The notes under the pieces: generated by a model
Told to the model about the DNA's origin: nothing
What the model saw: only the letters and a program-made list of their open reading frames with translations
The model's database searches: none
Made by a program: the position numbers and the translations under genes
NCBI RefSeq assembly: GCF_000270245.1
Contig: NC_015635.1
Location: 2,666,001 to 2,730,000, forward strand
Direction of reading: 5' to 3'
Origin: Microlunatus phosphovorus NM-1
GTDB taxonomy: Bacteria; Actinomycetota; Actinomycetes; Propionibacteriales; Propionibacteriaceae
Length of the DNA: 64,000 nt
In this document: positions 16,749-24,655 of the stretch, in pieces
Numbering within the stretch: position 1 is the first letter of the stretch
Layout of the letters: each line of letters opens with the position of its first letter

Positions 16749-17693
16749 CTATCGGACGGATTGCTCGAGGCGCGGAGTCGCGATGTTGAGCTGGCGGGAC
16801 GTGCGCAGGGCGTCATCCAAGACCGCGCGGGGTTCTGCCACGTTCGGGTCGGTGTGTGCCGCGAGGCTTGCCCGTGCGATGGGAAGCACAAGGGTGGCCA
16901 ACGCGAACGCAGTGCCGGTCAAGCGAGGTAGCCGATAGGGGAGCATCGCCTCGGGGTGCCGACGCAGATCGACGCCCCGTTCCTTGAGGACCGGTAGCAA
17001 CTCGCGGCTTGTCAGGAATGCCTCTCGGAGCGCCCGGCGATCTCCGATCATGTTTGCCAGCCCTCCGCTCTTCAGCGCCTGAGAGAACATGCCGGCGTCC
17101 GAAGCGAAGTGCAGCCACAGCCAGCCGCGCATGTCGGCCTCCTCCTTGATGCGCAGACCTGCTTGCTGGAAAGCCGCTCGCACCGTCAGCTCCCGTCGAC
17201 TGGGTGACGCCCCTGTGGTGCCGAGGATGACCGATCGGAGTAGGCCACCGTGGAGGACGCCATCGTCTGTGAAGCCTCCGCCGGCCTGCGGGAAACCGAA
17301 TATCACCTGGTTGGCAGGGATCGGGGCGACCGCGGCGAGGGGTTCGTCCCAGACGTTGCCGAAAACCAGCACGGTGGCCGCGCCGACTCGCGGGGCCAGG
17401 TAGGCCGCTGCCTCCCTCAGCTGATGATGCCCAACGCTGAGCACGACCAGGTCGAACTCGTTTTCCAGCTCGACGGACTCTCGCAGGCGCGTCTTGAACG
17501 TGCTGGCAGTTCGTTGGCCTCGTAGGGCGCGACGCGTGTCGATAAGGTCTGTCTGCACGCTCTCGCCGTACTCGGCGGCGCGGCCCGGGCGGACCAAGAA
17601 CTCGACATCGTGCCCAGCTTCCTGGAAGGCCTGGCCATAGATCGTCGCAATGACGCCGCGACCGAACATGAGAATCCGCACTGTCGCACCCAT
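16749..17693 (-). CDS. ketopantoate reductase family (ApbA/PanE-like) oxidoreductase
   Basis: A 314-aa NADPH-dependent reductase-like protein. The N-terminal Rossmann motif is ILMFGRGVIATIYGQAF, followed by HDVEFLVRPGRAAEYG and DLVVLSVGHHQL. The C-terminal helical domain contains WLWLHFASDAGMFSQAL. Classical PanE reduces ketopantoate for coenzyme A synthesis, but members with this divergent nucleotide loop usually have unknown substrates, and control by TetR argues against a housekeeping role. It is expressed from the minus-strand promoter at 17725-17753, giving a leader of about 25 nt. Confidence 0.75.
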   Translation of the reverse strand: MGATVRILMFGRGVIATIYGQAFQEAGHDVEFLVRPGRAAEYGESVQTDLIDTRRALRGQRTASTFKTRLRESVELENEFDLVVLSVGHHQLREAAAYLAPRVGAATVLVFGNVWDEPLAAVAPIPANQVIFGFPQAGGGFTDDGVLHGGLLRSVILGTTGASPSRRELTVRAAFQQAGLRIKEEADMRGWLWLHFASDAGMFSQALKSGGLANMIGDRRALREAFLTSRELLPVLKERGVDLRRHPEAMLPYRLPRLTGTAFALATLVLPIARASLAAHTDPNVAEPRAVLDDALRTSRQLNIATPRLEQSVR

Positions 17694-17703
17694 CCGACAG
17701 TCT

Positions 17704-17753
17704 GGAGACTATCTCCACTTACTGACGATATGGAGATAGTCTCCGATTGTCAA
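17704..17753 (-). promoter_or_regulatory. promoter with two TetR-type operators
   Basis: Minus-strand -35 TTGACA (17748-17753), 17-bp spacer, -10 TATCGT (17725-17730). Two 13-bp palindromes of form GGAGA-N3-TCTCC lie at 17704-17716 and 17732-17744, centres 28 bp apart. They are themselves in inverted orientation, giving perfect 14-bp arms. One operator fills the spacer and the other sits just downstream of the expected start of transcription. The TetR gene starting at 17765 would be controlled from the same block. Confidence 0.8.
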
Positions 17754-17764
17754 GAGGGGTGCTG

Positions 17765-18313
17765 ATGACCGAGGAGAAGGCATTGCGAGCCGATGCTCGC
17801 CGCAATCGGGACGCGATCATCGCGGCTGCTCGTGCGGTGTTCGAGCACGATGAGCAGCTGCGATTTGACGACTTCGCGGCGCGGGCTGGGGTAGGGGTGG
17901 GGACTCTCTACCGGCATTTCCCCACCAGGGAGGCGTTGGCGGCGGCGGTCTACCAGGGCGAGGTGGCCGCCCTCTGCGGGCAAGCCCTCGACTCGACGCG
18001 ACCACCTGGCGAAAGCCTCAACGCGTTCCTACGGGGGTTCGTGGACTACATGGTCGAGCACGCAGCGCTCGCGCGCACCCTGGCCGCCGTTGTTGACCCC
18101 GCGACCCAAGCCGAGGGCGGCAGTGAGCTCGAGCGTACGGTCGCCGACTTGATGACCCGCGCGGCCGCTGACGGCGCCATCCGTGACGACGTCGCCCCAG
18201 GTGCTGTGATGATCGCGCTACACGGCATCGGATCTGCCACCGACCGTCCCGGGTGGGCGTCGGAATCACGCGCAGTCGCGGACCTGATCATTCGAGGTCT
18301 GGAGAGACGCTGA
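17765..18313 (+). CDS. TetR-family transcriptional repressor
   Basis: A 182-aa TetR regulator. The N-terminal HTH (residues about 10-55) reads RNRDAIIAAARAVFEHD, then FDDFAARAGVGVGTLYRHF with the typical Y-R-H-F end of the recognition helix. The C-terminal ligand domain (from about 60) includes the SLNAFLRGFVDYMVEHAALA segment common to the TetR_C subgroup of actinobacterial regulators. ATG at 17765 follows AGAGGGG. It is divergent from the PanE-like gene, and the paired palindromes between them are its likely autoregulatory operators. Confidence 0.9.
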   Translation: MTEEKALRADARRNRDAIIAAARAVFEHDEQLRFDDFAARAGVGVGTLYRHFPTREALAAAVYQGEVAALCGQALDSTRPPGESLNAFLRGFVDYMVEHAALARTLAAVVDPATQAEGGSELERTVADLMTRAAADGAIRDDVAPGAVMIALHGIGSATDRPGWASESRAVADLIIRGLERR

Positions 18314-18524
18314 CGGGGGAGAGCGGGCTCGGCCTGCGCGTCCAGGAACACCGATCCAAGCGCGACTCGTGTGCTTCTGGCATCGTCAGCTTGACGACCG
18401 GCCTACGACATACTTCAGGAGTGTTGCTTCAGGCCGTGCAGGTGTTGCATCGCAGCGGGCACTGGTGTTCAGGCGTGCGCTCTGGCTCTGACGCCGTGAC
18501 CTACGACGTGCAGCTGCTGCAGCA

Positions 18525-18723
18525 GTGGCGGGTCCGGGTCGCCCTGACCATGATCGCTGCTATCTGCTGGTTGACGAAGGCGTCCAACTCACTCGACCCG
18601 TCTCGTTCACGGGTGCGCTCGCTGGCGGCTGGTATATCGACCTCGTCCGCGTCGAGGCGTTGTCCAACGACGAAACTCACGGCCCACGACCACTTCATGG
18701 ATCTGGTGGTGCCAGCCCCGTAG
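18525..18723 (+). pseudogene. DUF402-like remnant, frameshifted
   Basis: Within an otherwise gene-free stretch (18314-18863), one frame reads CYLLVDEGVQLTRPVSF and GGWYIDLVRVEALSNDE. The adjacent frame then continues with AHDHFMDLVVPAP before a stop. Together these match the order of motifs in DUF402 proteins (WYxDLV, then DxFxDLxVP). No start codon or upstream domain is evident, and the two pieces are in different frames. It is read as a decayed fragment; the assignment comes from remembered motifs only. Confidence 0.35.
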
Positions 18724-18905
18724 CGGGTCATCGTGCGTAGCGCGTTGAGCGATCCCCGAGCGCCGCCAATATCTGTTGACCGCCTGCGCGAGTCGTCGCT
18801 AGCGTCGCTCACCATGTCCGGGCACCTTGAAGAGCAGGGCCCTACTTCTCTCCTGGGAAGACCATGCGGCGGGGAACCGCCGATGCCGCTCGGAGAAGTC
18901 CGCTG

Positions 18906-19831
18906 ATGCTCCAGCCTCTACGCCACGGCTTGTTCAAGTGGTACTGGATCGGTCAAACGCTCAGTGCAGTCGGTGACGGCATCTTCTTTGCGACGCTGAG
19001 CATTCTCATCCTCCAACGACGCGACAATCCTGCCGATCTAGGACTGGTGCTCGGTGCGCAGAGTCTCGCCTTTGCGGTCTCCGTGCTGGCCGGCGGGGTC
19101 GTCGCCGACCGCTTCAAGCGGTCGAACGTCATGGCCGCCGCGGACCTCATCCGACTTGTCGCCGTCGCCGGATTCATGCTCCTCCCGATCCAGGCACACC
19201 TAGGTCTGTTAGTCCTCTGCGGGGTGCTGATGGGTGGCGGTCAGGCCCTGTTCGCACCGGCGCAACGCGCACTCATCCCGGCGTTGGTGCCAAACGAAGT
19301 CATCCAGTCCGCGAACGCGTTGATCACCACCAGCTCACGCACCGCCGGCATTGTTGGTCCGGCCATCGGCGGTGTGGTTGTGACAGCTCTGAGCGTCGAG
19401 TGGGCCTTCGCGATCGATCTCGCCACGTTCGCCGTGAGTGTCGTGACGCTGCTTGTCGTCTCCCGCAACCTGGGCTCCGATACCCGGTCCAGGCCGTCAG
19501 CATCGTTTATGGATGAGACGCTGGCCGGCCTCCGAGTCGTCTGGCAGCACCGCTGGGTTCTTGTCATCATCGCGCAGCGATCCCGAGCGAAGCGCTAGCT
19601 CGCGTCGCTTCACTCGACTACCTCGGTCAACTCGGGCTTGACCCAGTCGGCCTAGCAGCAACGCCCTTCGCCGTCAGAAGATTCGGACTCGAGCCGGTGC
19701 TCGTTGCATCGGGGATCGGACTGGTTGTGACCACGATCCTTCCATTCGCCGTTAAGGGCGTTCGTCGATTCGAGGACCCAAGAGCCGATCCTGAAGATGC
19801 GGTCGATTCGGCAAGAGAGCGACGTTCGTAG
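18906..19831 (+). pseudogene. MFS transporter pseudogene with internal deletion
   Basis: The first 231 codons (18906-19598) encode the N-terminal half of an EntS-like 12-TM MFS protein, with DGIFFATLSILILQRRD, the loop GGVVADRFKRSNVMAAAD and helices to RVVWQHRWVLVIIA, then a premature stop. From 19577 another frame (to the stop at 19829-19831) continues with IPSEALARVASLDYLGQLG and GLEPVLVASGIG, the last helices and tail of the same family. About 100 residues between are missing, so an internal deletion and frame change have destroyed the gene. ATG at 18906 has GGAGAAG upstream; ATG at 18864 is also possible. Confidence 0.8.
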
Positions 19832-19851
19832 GAGGTCGGTTGTCCGAGGTC

Positions 19852-20130
19852 TTACCGCTGGCGCTGGAAGGACCGCCTCGCCATGGCGAGGTTGAGGTTA
19901 TGGATCTCGTCGACGACGACTAGGAGCCGGCGAAGTTGCGCTGGCCCTTGAACGCCCGAGGGACGCGGACCGGAGGGAGCGACTCGAAGCGCTGAGACCA
20001 GCCATCAGCCTGGTCGACTGTTACCAGACTCGCGCGCCAGCGATGAGACAGATCCGCGAATGCGTCAGGTTCAGTGAGCCTGCGACGACCCAGCTGAGAC
20101 AGGACAAACCGAGCCCCGCATCAGGAGGCA
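19852..20130 (-). pseudogene. frameshifted minus-strand remnant with a Walker-B-like segment
   Basis: From about 20125 to 19920 one minus frame is open and protein-like (SHRWRASLVTVDQADGWSQ, then RFESLPPVRVPRAFKGQ) before a stop. The next frame runs LRRLLVVVDEIHNLNLAM and ends at 19852. Joining the two at AAGGGCCAGCGC requires a one-base change and gives a continuous sequence. VVVDEIHNLN resembles the Walker B of TniB/IstB-type transposition ATPases, but no Walker A is present, so the family is a guess. 19832-20153 holds nothing else I can support. Confidence 0.35.
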
Positions 20131-20153
20131 GGGGAAGCGGTGCAACACACACT

Positions 20154-20181
20154 ACTTGACATAATGTTGCTTATCGGACAA
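20154..20181 (-). other. dif-like chromosome dimer resolution site (XerC/XerD target)
   Basis: Read on the minus strand, the 28-bp site has a left arm ending CCGATAA, a central region, and the right arm ACATTATGTCAAGT. Against the actinobacterial dif consensus as I remember it (TTCRCCGATAAT-VN-ACATTATGTCAAGT), the last 24 positions differ at only one base (G for T after CCGATAA). The first four differ at two. The XerD-side arm is a full match. The surrounding intergenic block has no intact gene, and genes on both sides are decayed, as expected near a replication terminus. Confidence 0.8.
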
Positions 20182-20227
20182 GAGCTGTAGTGGAGGCGCG
20201 CCTGCATTCTCCAGCGTTGGACGAGCG

Positions 20228-20869
20228 TCAGAGTGTGCGCTGGGCCCTCGTCAGGTTTTCGCGCAGCTCGTCAGCGGTTTGTCGAACGACATAGGCAGGA
20301 CGATCACGTTCCACCCGCCAGGACTCGGCAAGCGGCCCAATGTTCACGGTGTCGAAACCCAGCTGATCGTAGAAGTCGGTGACGAAGGCTGTCGCGCCCG
20401 AATCGTCGCTGGCGGTGGCCAGGGCTCGCCGCCGTGGATCGCCCGCCGGGTACCCATCGCTGGTGATGTCCTTGGCCATGATGTGGTTGAACGCCTTCGC
20501 GACCTTCGAGGTCGGCAGGTGCTGCTGCAGCAAACCACTGGTCGTGGTCTCCCCACGATCGAGGGCCTCGATGTGACCGTCGCGCTCCCAGTAGTAGTTG
20601 TTGGCGTCGAGCACGATCTTGCCGGCCAACGGCTCCACCGGGACGTCGCGGTAGGCGCGGAGCGGCACCGCGACGATGGCGACGTCCGCGGCGGCCGCTG
20701 CCTCTGAAGCCGTGGCCGCGCGAGCTCTTGGGCCTAGCTCGCCGATCAAGTCGCGCAGGGTCTCTGGTCTTCGCGAGTTCGCAATCACGACGTCGTATCC
20801 GAGTCCGACAGCCGCCCGGGCAACCTGTCGACCGATATTGCCTGCTCCGATGATGCCGAGTGTCGTCAT
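20228..20869 (-). CDS. NADPH-dependent F420 reductase-like / NAD(P)-binding oxidoreductase
   Basis: A 213-aa Rossmann protein. GIIGAGNIGRQVARAAVG is the dinucleotide motif, IANSRRPETL supplies the ribose/2'-phosphate contact (Ser-Arg-Arg suggests NADPH), and ADVAIVAVPLRAYRDVP closes the fold. DANNYYWERDG and VAKAFNHIMAKDI are characteristic of the F420:NADP oxidoreductase-like family, which in actinobacteria moves hydride between F420H2 and NADP+ or acts on unknown small molecules. It looks intact, unlike its neighbours, and ends 47 bp from the dif-like site. The ribosome site is weak. Confidence 0.8.
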   Translation of the reverse strand: MTTLGIIGAGNIGRQVARAAVGLGYDVVIANSRRPETLRDLIGELGPRARAATASEAAAAADVAIVAVPLRAYRDVPVEPLAGKIVLDANNYYWERDGHIEALDRGETTTSGLLQQHLPTSKVAKAFNHIMAKDITSDGYPAGDPRRRALATASDDSGATAFVTDFYDQLGFDTVNIGPLAESWRVERDRPAYVVRQTADELRENLTRAQRTL

Positions 20870-20938
20870 ACTGGCCGCAACGTCCCGGCGGCGCCGATAT
20901 TCCGCCGTCGCCTTGGTTCGGACGCTGAACGCATCGCC

Positions 20939-21260
20939 TCAGTCCTTCACCGCCGCGACGATGACGAAGTTCGGAAGTCGTGTGTGCGCCTCGATGCCCT
21001 GAATCGTGCTCTCGTGCGCAACCACTGCGTCGAGACGTGGCTCGCACACCTCGGCAATGCGACATCCCAAGGCGATGACCTCATTGATGTATATCGAAAT
21101 ACTGTTCTGTCCGGTAGTGGCCGAGAGAGCTCCGGGTCGGCAGGAGCTCTTCGAACGCGGGGTGATGAACTGAAAACACCAGGCGGCCACCAGGTCTCAG
21201 GGACTCAACACACGACGCCAGCGCCGCTTTCCAGTCCGGGATCGACAGGAGGACCGGTCA
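20939..21260 (-). pseudogene. SAM-dependent methyltransferase remnant
   Basis: One minus frame encodes LLSIPDWKAALASC, ESLRPGGRLVFSVHHP and AFEEL, the post-motif II/III region of class I methyltransferases. It hits a stop near 21090. Another frame then gives NEVIALGCRIAEVCEPRLD and ends TRLPNFVIVAAVKD, a typical C-terminus of the same family. The N-terminal SAM-binding motif I is absent and the two pieces are in different frames. The region 20870-21298 otherwise contains no gene. Confidence 0.7.
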
Positions 21261-21298
21261 GGCCCGGGTCGGGCTGATATATCACTTTCATGAGGTGG

Positions 21299-21559
21299 CT
21301 ATCTCTCGTAGTGGTAGCGGCACGCCGCGACCCGCACCTCGTCATCGACAACCTTGTAGACCAGACGGTGCTCGTCGTTGATCCGGCGAGACCAATAGCC
21401 CTGAAAACCGTGCTTCAGCGGCTCTGGCTTGCCGATGCCCTCATTGCCGTTTCGCATGACGTCCCGGATCAGCTGGTTGATCCGGTTGAGGAGCTTGCGG
21501 TCCTGCCGCTGCCACCACAGATAATCGTCCCAGCCCCGAGTGCTGAAGACGACCTTCAC
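21299..21559 (-). CDS. YoeB-type mRNA interferase toxin (RelE superfamily)
   Basis: An 86-aa Txe/YoeB toxin. Diagnostic segments are FSTRGWDDYLWWQRQDRK, IGKPEPLKHGFQGYWSRRI, the active-site region INDEHRLVYKV and the C-terminal CRYHYER. YoeB cleaves ribosome-bound mRNA when freed from its antitoxin. The ATG overlaps the TGA of the upstream antitoxin (ATGA), so production of toxin is coupled to that of antitoxin. All expected residues (Glu, Arg, His-Tyr end) are visible, so the toxin is probably active, in contrast to the decayed genes around it. Confidence 0.93.
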   Translation of the reverse strand: MKVVFSTRGWDDYLWWQRQDRKLLNRINQLIRDVMRNGNEGIGKPEPLKHGFQGYWSRRINDEHRLVYKVVDDEVRVAACRYHYER

Positions 21560-21807
21560 TCCATCAGCTCCCGCTCCACACCTTTCCCAGACTCGAGCTC
21601 GTCGATGGATGCGAGCAGGCGTCGCGCGTTGGCTGGGCTGCGCAGCAGGTACGCCGTTTCCTTGAGGGACTCATAGTCGTCCAGTGACACGATGACCGCA
21701 GGCTCGTGCCCGGCCCGTGTGATGACGACCTCCTCGCGGTCGTTGACGACCGCGTCGAGCACCTCGGCGTACTTTGCGCGAGACTCCGTGTAGCTCATAG
21801 TCTTCAT
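21556..21807 (-). CDS. YefM/Phd-type antitoxin
   Basis: An 83-aa antitoxin. The N-terminal Phd/YefM DNA-binding fold reads SYTESRAKYAEVLDAVV and EEVVITRAGHEPAVIVS, followed by LDDYESLKETAYLL. The C-terminal acidic helix (LASIDELESGKGVEREL) is the toxin-neutralising part. ATG at 21807 follows GGAGGTGG; an in-frame GTG six bases earlier is too close to that site. The perfect inverted repeat 10 bp upstream of the start is the likely operator for autorepression by the YefM-YoeB complex. Confidence 0.93.
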   Translation of the reverse strand: MKTMSYTESRAKYAEVLDAVVNDREEVVITRAGHEPAVIVSLDDYESLKETAYLLRSPANARRLLASIDELESGKGVERELME

Positions 21808-21816
21808 GACCACCTC

Positions 21817-21834
21817 CGTACAGAAAACTGTACG
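21817..21834 (-). promoter_or_regulatory. operator of the YefM-YoeB-type operon
   Basis: CGTACAG (21817-21823), AAAA, CTGTACG (21828-21834) is a perfect 7-bp inverted repeat with TGTAC cores, the core known for YefM operators. It lies 10-27 bp upstream of the antitoxin start. Confidence 0.7.
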
Positions 21835-21874
21835 TCATGGTGGATCGCTGAGCAAGTGATGTGAGACTCGTCGC

Positions 21875-22611
21875 GTGCTGCCTCCGCTTGTCATTGAGGG
21901 ACTCGCCAACGTTCGCGACCTCGGCGGCCTGCAGCGCCAAGACGGTTCGGTGACACCGACCGGGGTGTTCATCCGTGCCGAGATGCTCGATCGCTTGAGC
22001 GCGTCAGCATGGGGGAACTCCGAACTCACGGTGTGCGCACCGTCATCGATCTGCGACGACCATGCGAGTACACCGGAGACGTACCAGACGACATCCGACT
22101 TGTGCGCGTGGACTTGGACGGTGACGAACGGGATTTCTGGGATCCGATTGAGTTGAATGGTCGGTGGGGAACCCCTCTCTACTACCTCGCGCACATCCGG
22201 GATCTTCCGCACCGGCTTGCCGAGGTGCTGAGGGCAATCGCAACTGCCGACGATGGCGCAGTTCTCTTCCACTGCGGAGCCGGGTGGGACCGAACCGGAC
22301 TCGTCGCAGCGGTCCTTCTGCGCGTTCTCGACGTCACCGATGACGCCGCTACCGCCGACTATCTGGTGTCCTTCGCGAATGCCGATGCGATGGCGAGACT
22401 TCACGGACGATCGTTCGATGTCGAGGAGCGCCACGAGGTTCTGGCCCGATTTGGTCACACCGCAGAGTCGGCGTTTCGTAGCATGTACGGCGACCTCGAA
22501 CTCGACGAGTGGTTCGGTATCTCGGGTATTGACGACGAAACACGTGTCGTGATCGATACTTGGCGAGGGTCAGTAACAAGAAGCCGTTCAGCGCCGACCA
22601 GGACGTGCTGA
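21875..22611 (+). pseudogene. tyrosine-protein phosphatase, frameshifted in a G-run
   Basis: The N-terminus (21875 GTG: IEGLANVRDLGGLQ, PTGVFIRAEMLDRLSASAW) and the rest (from 22009: ELRTHGVRTVIDLRRP, FHCGAGWDRTGLVAAVLL, DLELDEWFGISG) are in different frames. They meet at the G-run 22011-22015. One added G would give ...SASAWGELRTHGV..., an uninterrupted 245-aa PTP of the Y_phosphatase3 family with its C-x5-R loop intact. The active-site Lys usual before Asp-Arg is Trp here. It is either a recent mutation, a phase-variable tract, or a sequencing error. Confidence 0.75.
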
Positions 22612-22712
22612 CAAACCCAGCAAGCTGACTGACGGCCACCTCGGCGTGGTCCAGGCTCGCTGTGGTCATGGTGTGCGAGCCTGCCGCAATGAACCTCCGC
22701 TCGGCGCGACAG

Positions 22713-23186
22713 ATGACATCGATCTTTCTCATCCGCGCTGACCGGATGCTGCTCCTGTATCGGGTCGGGTCGTCTGCTGTTCGAGACTCGTGGGTCGGTA
22801 TCGGTGGCCACGTTGACCCCGACGAGATTCGCGAACCAACCCAGGCTGCGCTCCGTGAACTGGAGGAGGAAGTCGGCCTGTCCCCTGATCAGATCCGCGA
22901 TCTCACGCTGCGGTACGTCTCACTCCGAGACAACGGTGAGGAGCTTCGGATCACCTACTACTTCACTGCCACGTCCCACCAGATGTCCCCGATCCCGACG
23001 AATGCACAGAGGGCGAGCTCCGCTGGTTCCAGATCGCCCCCGACATGGCGGACCTACCTACCCATGCCACCGACCACGTCCGTCGCACTGAAGCATTGGC
23101 TCTCGCGAGGTAGACACGACAATCTCCTGCGGTCGATCGTCATGGCATCCGACGGGCCTCACGTCCTTCCGCTCGCGGGAGAGTGA
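22713..23186 (+). pseudogene. NUDIX hydrolase with two compensating frameshifts
   Basis: The first part (IFLIRADRMLLLYRVGS, then GIGGHVDPDE and ALRELEEEVGL) contains a near-complete Nudix box binding Mg2+ and a diphosphate substrate. From about 22976 to about 23055 the plausible protein is in a different frame (DVPDPDECTEGELRWFQ, IAPDMADLP). After that the original frame resumes with LKHWLSRGRHDNLL and ends in VLPLAGE. The single long frame is therefore open but encodes about 25 wrong residues in the beta-sheet that should follow EGEL. The start could also be 22689 or 22662. Confidence 0.65.
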
Positions 23187-23273
23187 GCTACTCGCCCCGT
23201 ATTCACCACCCGTATTCAGAGGACGACCTACTCACCGAGCCGAGACTCAGCATCGACGGCCTACCGTGGGTTC

Positions 23274-23993
23274 ATGTACCTGGAGAACCTCGTCTTCGAC
23301 GCCGTCGATCCACAGCGACTAGGCCGGTTCTGGGAAGCCGTGGTCGGTGGCGAGCGGCTCACCGACGAGCCCGGCGGGTTCGAGACCCGGCTCACCGTCG
23401 AGGGCGGTCCGGTGCTGGACCTGTGCTTCCAGCGCGTCGCGGAGCCGCCATCGAAGCTGCCGAGGCTCCATCCGGACCTTTACGGCGGCCATCGCCAGCA
23501 GGAGGAGGTCGATCGGCTCATCGGTCTGGGTGCTCGGCCCCTCGACATCGGCCAGGGCGACGTGCCCTGGGTGGTGCTCGCTGATCCGGAGGGCAATCCC
23601 TGCTGTGTGATGGAGGACCGGGCGGCGTACGTCGACACCGGCCCAATCGCGGCACTCCCCCTCGATTCCGCCGACCCAGACAGCGACGTCGGGTTCTGGT
23701 CCTGGCTGACCGGCTGGATCGAGGCACCCGGCGCGGGTCTGCCGTCGCTGCGCCATCCATCGCGGCGGGGGCCGCTGCTCGAGCTGTGCCCTGAGCGACG
23801 CCCCAAGGACTCCCCGAAGAACCGGCTACACCTCGACGTCCGGCTCGAGCCGGAAGAGGATCCGGACGGGATTGCCGTGGCCATCGCCCAGCGCGGAGGC
23901 CGAGAACTCCCCCGCGATCGTGACGACCTGCCATGGCGGATCTATGCCGATCCCTCGGGCAACGAGTTCTGCGTGCTGCCTGCTCGAAGCTGA
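23274..23993 (+). CDS. VOC-family (glyoxalase-like) two-domain protein
   Basis: A 239-aa protein of two tandem vicinal-oxygen-chelate domains: first MYLENLVFDAVDPQRLG to PEGNPCCVME (about 1-120), second VGFWSWLTG to DPSGNEFCVLPA (about 135-239). Each ends in the DPEGN-x-C pattern typical of the Glyoxalase_6 group in actinobacteria. These usually have no assigned substrate, and some bind antibiotics. The His/Glu metal ligands of true glyoxalase I are not evident. ATG at 23274 lies 87 bp after the NUDIX remnant. Confidence 0.8.
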   Translation: MYLENLVFDAVDPQRLGRFWEAVVGGERLTDEPGGFETRLTVEGGPVLDLCFQRVAEPPSKLPRLHPDLYGGHRQQEEVDRLIGLGARPLDIGQGDVPWVVLADPEGNPCCVMEDRAAYVDTGPIAALPLDSADPDSDVGFWSWLTGWIEAPGAGLPSLRHPSRRGPLLELCPERRPKDSPKNRLHLDVRLEPEEDPDGIAVAIAQRGGRELPRDRDDLPWRIYADPSGNEFCVLPARS

Positions 23994-23997
23994 GCTC

Positions 23998-24510
23998 TCA
24001 GTCGAAGGCCGACCAACAGATGTCGCTACGCAGACGCTGGTCGTCCAGCACCAGTTCCCGGATCTCATCGGGAAGCTGATCGCGCTGCCACTGGCACTCG
24101 AGCCGACCGGCGACGCCGGCCTCACCTGGTGGAGCAACAGCGCGTACGGCCTTGATCGCATAGGCGGCCGCACCAAGATCGTGTGCGGCAACGTGGGCCA
24201 CGGCGCCGGCCTGTCCGGCGGCATACGCCGCGAACCGTGCTGCTCCCCTCTTGTCACGCGCCGCGCCCATGGCGTGACCGCCGGCGGCGCGGGACTCCAT
24301 CATCGTGACCTCGCCACGAACCCAGGCGCGGATGTGGTCGATCGCCTGCCGTGGTCGCGGATCACCAGGATGAGCGGACTCGAACAGCTCCAGCACATGC
24401 TCCGCGCAGGACGCCGCCCAGAGCGCCAGCAACCGGTGGTCGGAGTCCGTCAAGGTGCCGCCACGACGGATCGTGATGAACCGGGGATCCCGCACGTCAG
24501 GGAGGATCAT
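23998..24510 (-). CDS. Imm-5-like putative immunity protein
   Basis: A 170-aa all-helical protein. LLALWAASCAEHVLELFE, DPRPRQAIDHIRAWVRGE and the Ala/His-rich helices HVAAHDLGAAAYAIKAV are the hallmark of the Imm-5-like family of putative immunity proteins. They are predicted to neutralise polymorphic toxins, but the family is known mainly from genome context. No toxin gene is adjacent here. The gene is convergent with the VOC gene, 4 bp apart. Its start may be MILPDVRDP at 24510. Confidence 0.7.
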   Translation of the reverse strand: MILPDVRDPRFITIRRGGTLTDSDHRLLALWAASCAEHVLELFESAHPGDPRPRQAIDHIRAWVRGEVTMMESRAAGGHAMGAARDKRGAARFAAYAAGQAGAVAHVAAHDLGAAAYAIKAVRAVAPPGEAGVAGRLECQWQRDQLPDEIRELVLDDQRLRSDICWSAFD

Positions 24511-24601
24511 GACAACGACGACGCGTCTTCCGCAGCTCGCGCGCCGATGCCGACTTCACCTACGGCCATGTCCAACGACTGTAACCCTGTGCCAGCGCGG
24601 T

Positions 24602-24638
24602 GTTCGGTCCGGGCAGGTCCCCACTGCCCGGACCGAAC
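24602..24638 (-). terminator. strong hairpin terminator of the SH3 gene
   Basis: GTTCGGTCCGGGCAG (24602-24616) and CTGCCCGGACCGAAC (24624-24638) form a perfect 15-bp stem with a 7-nt loop. It begins 17 bp after the stop of the SH3-domain gene. No T-tract. Confidence 0.75.
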
Positions 24639-24655
24639 GCCCCCCATCAGGTGGA

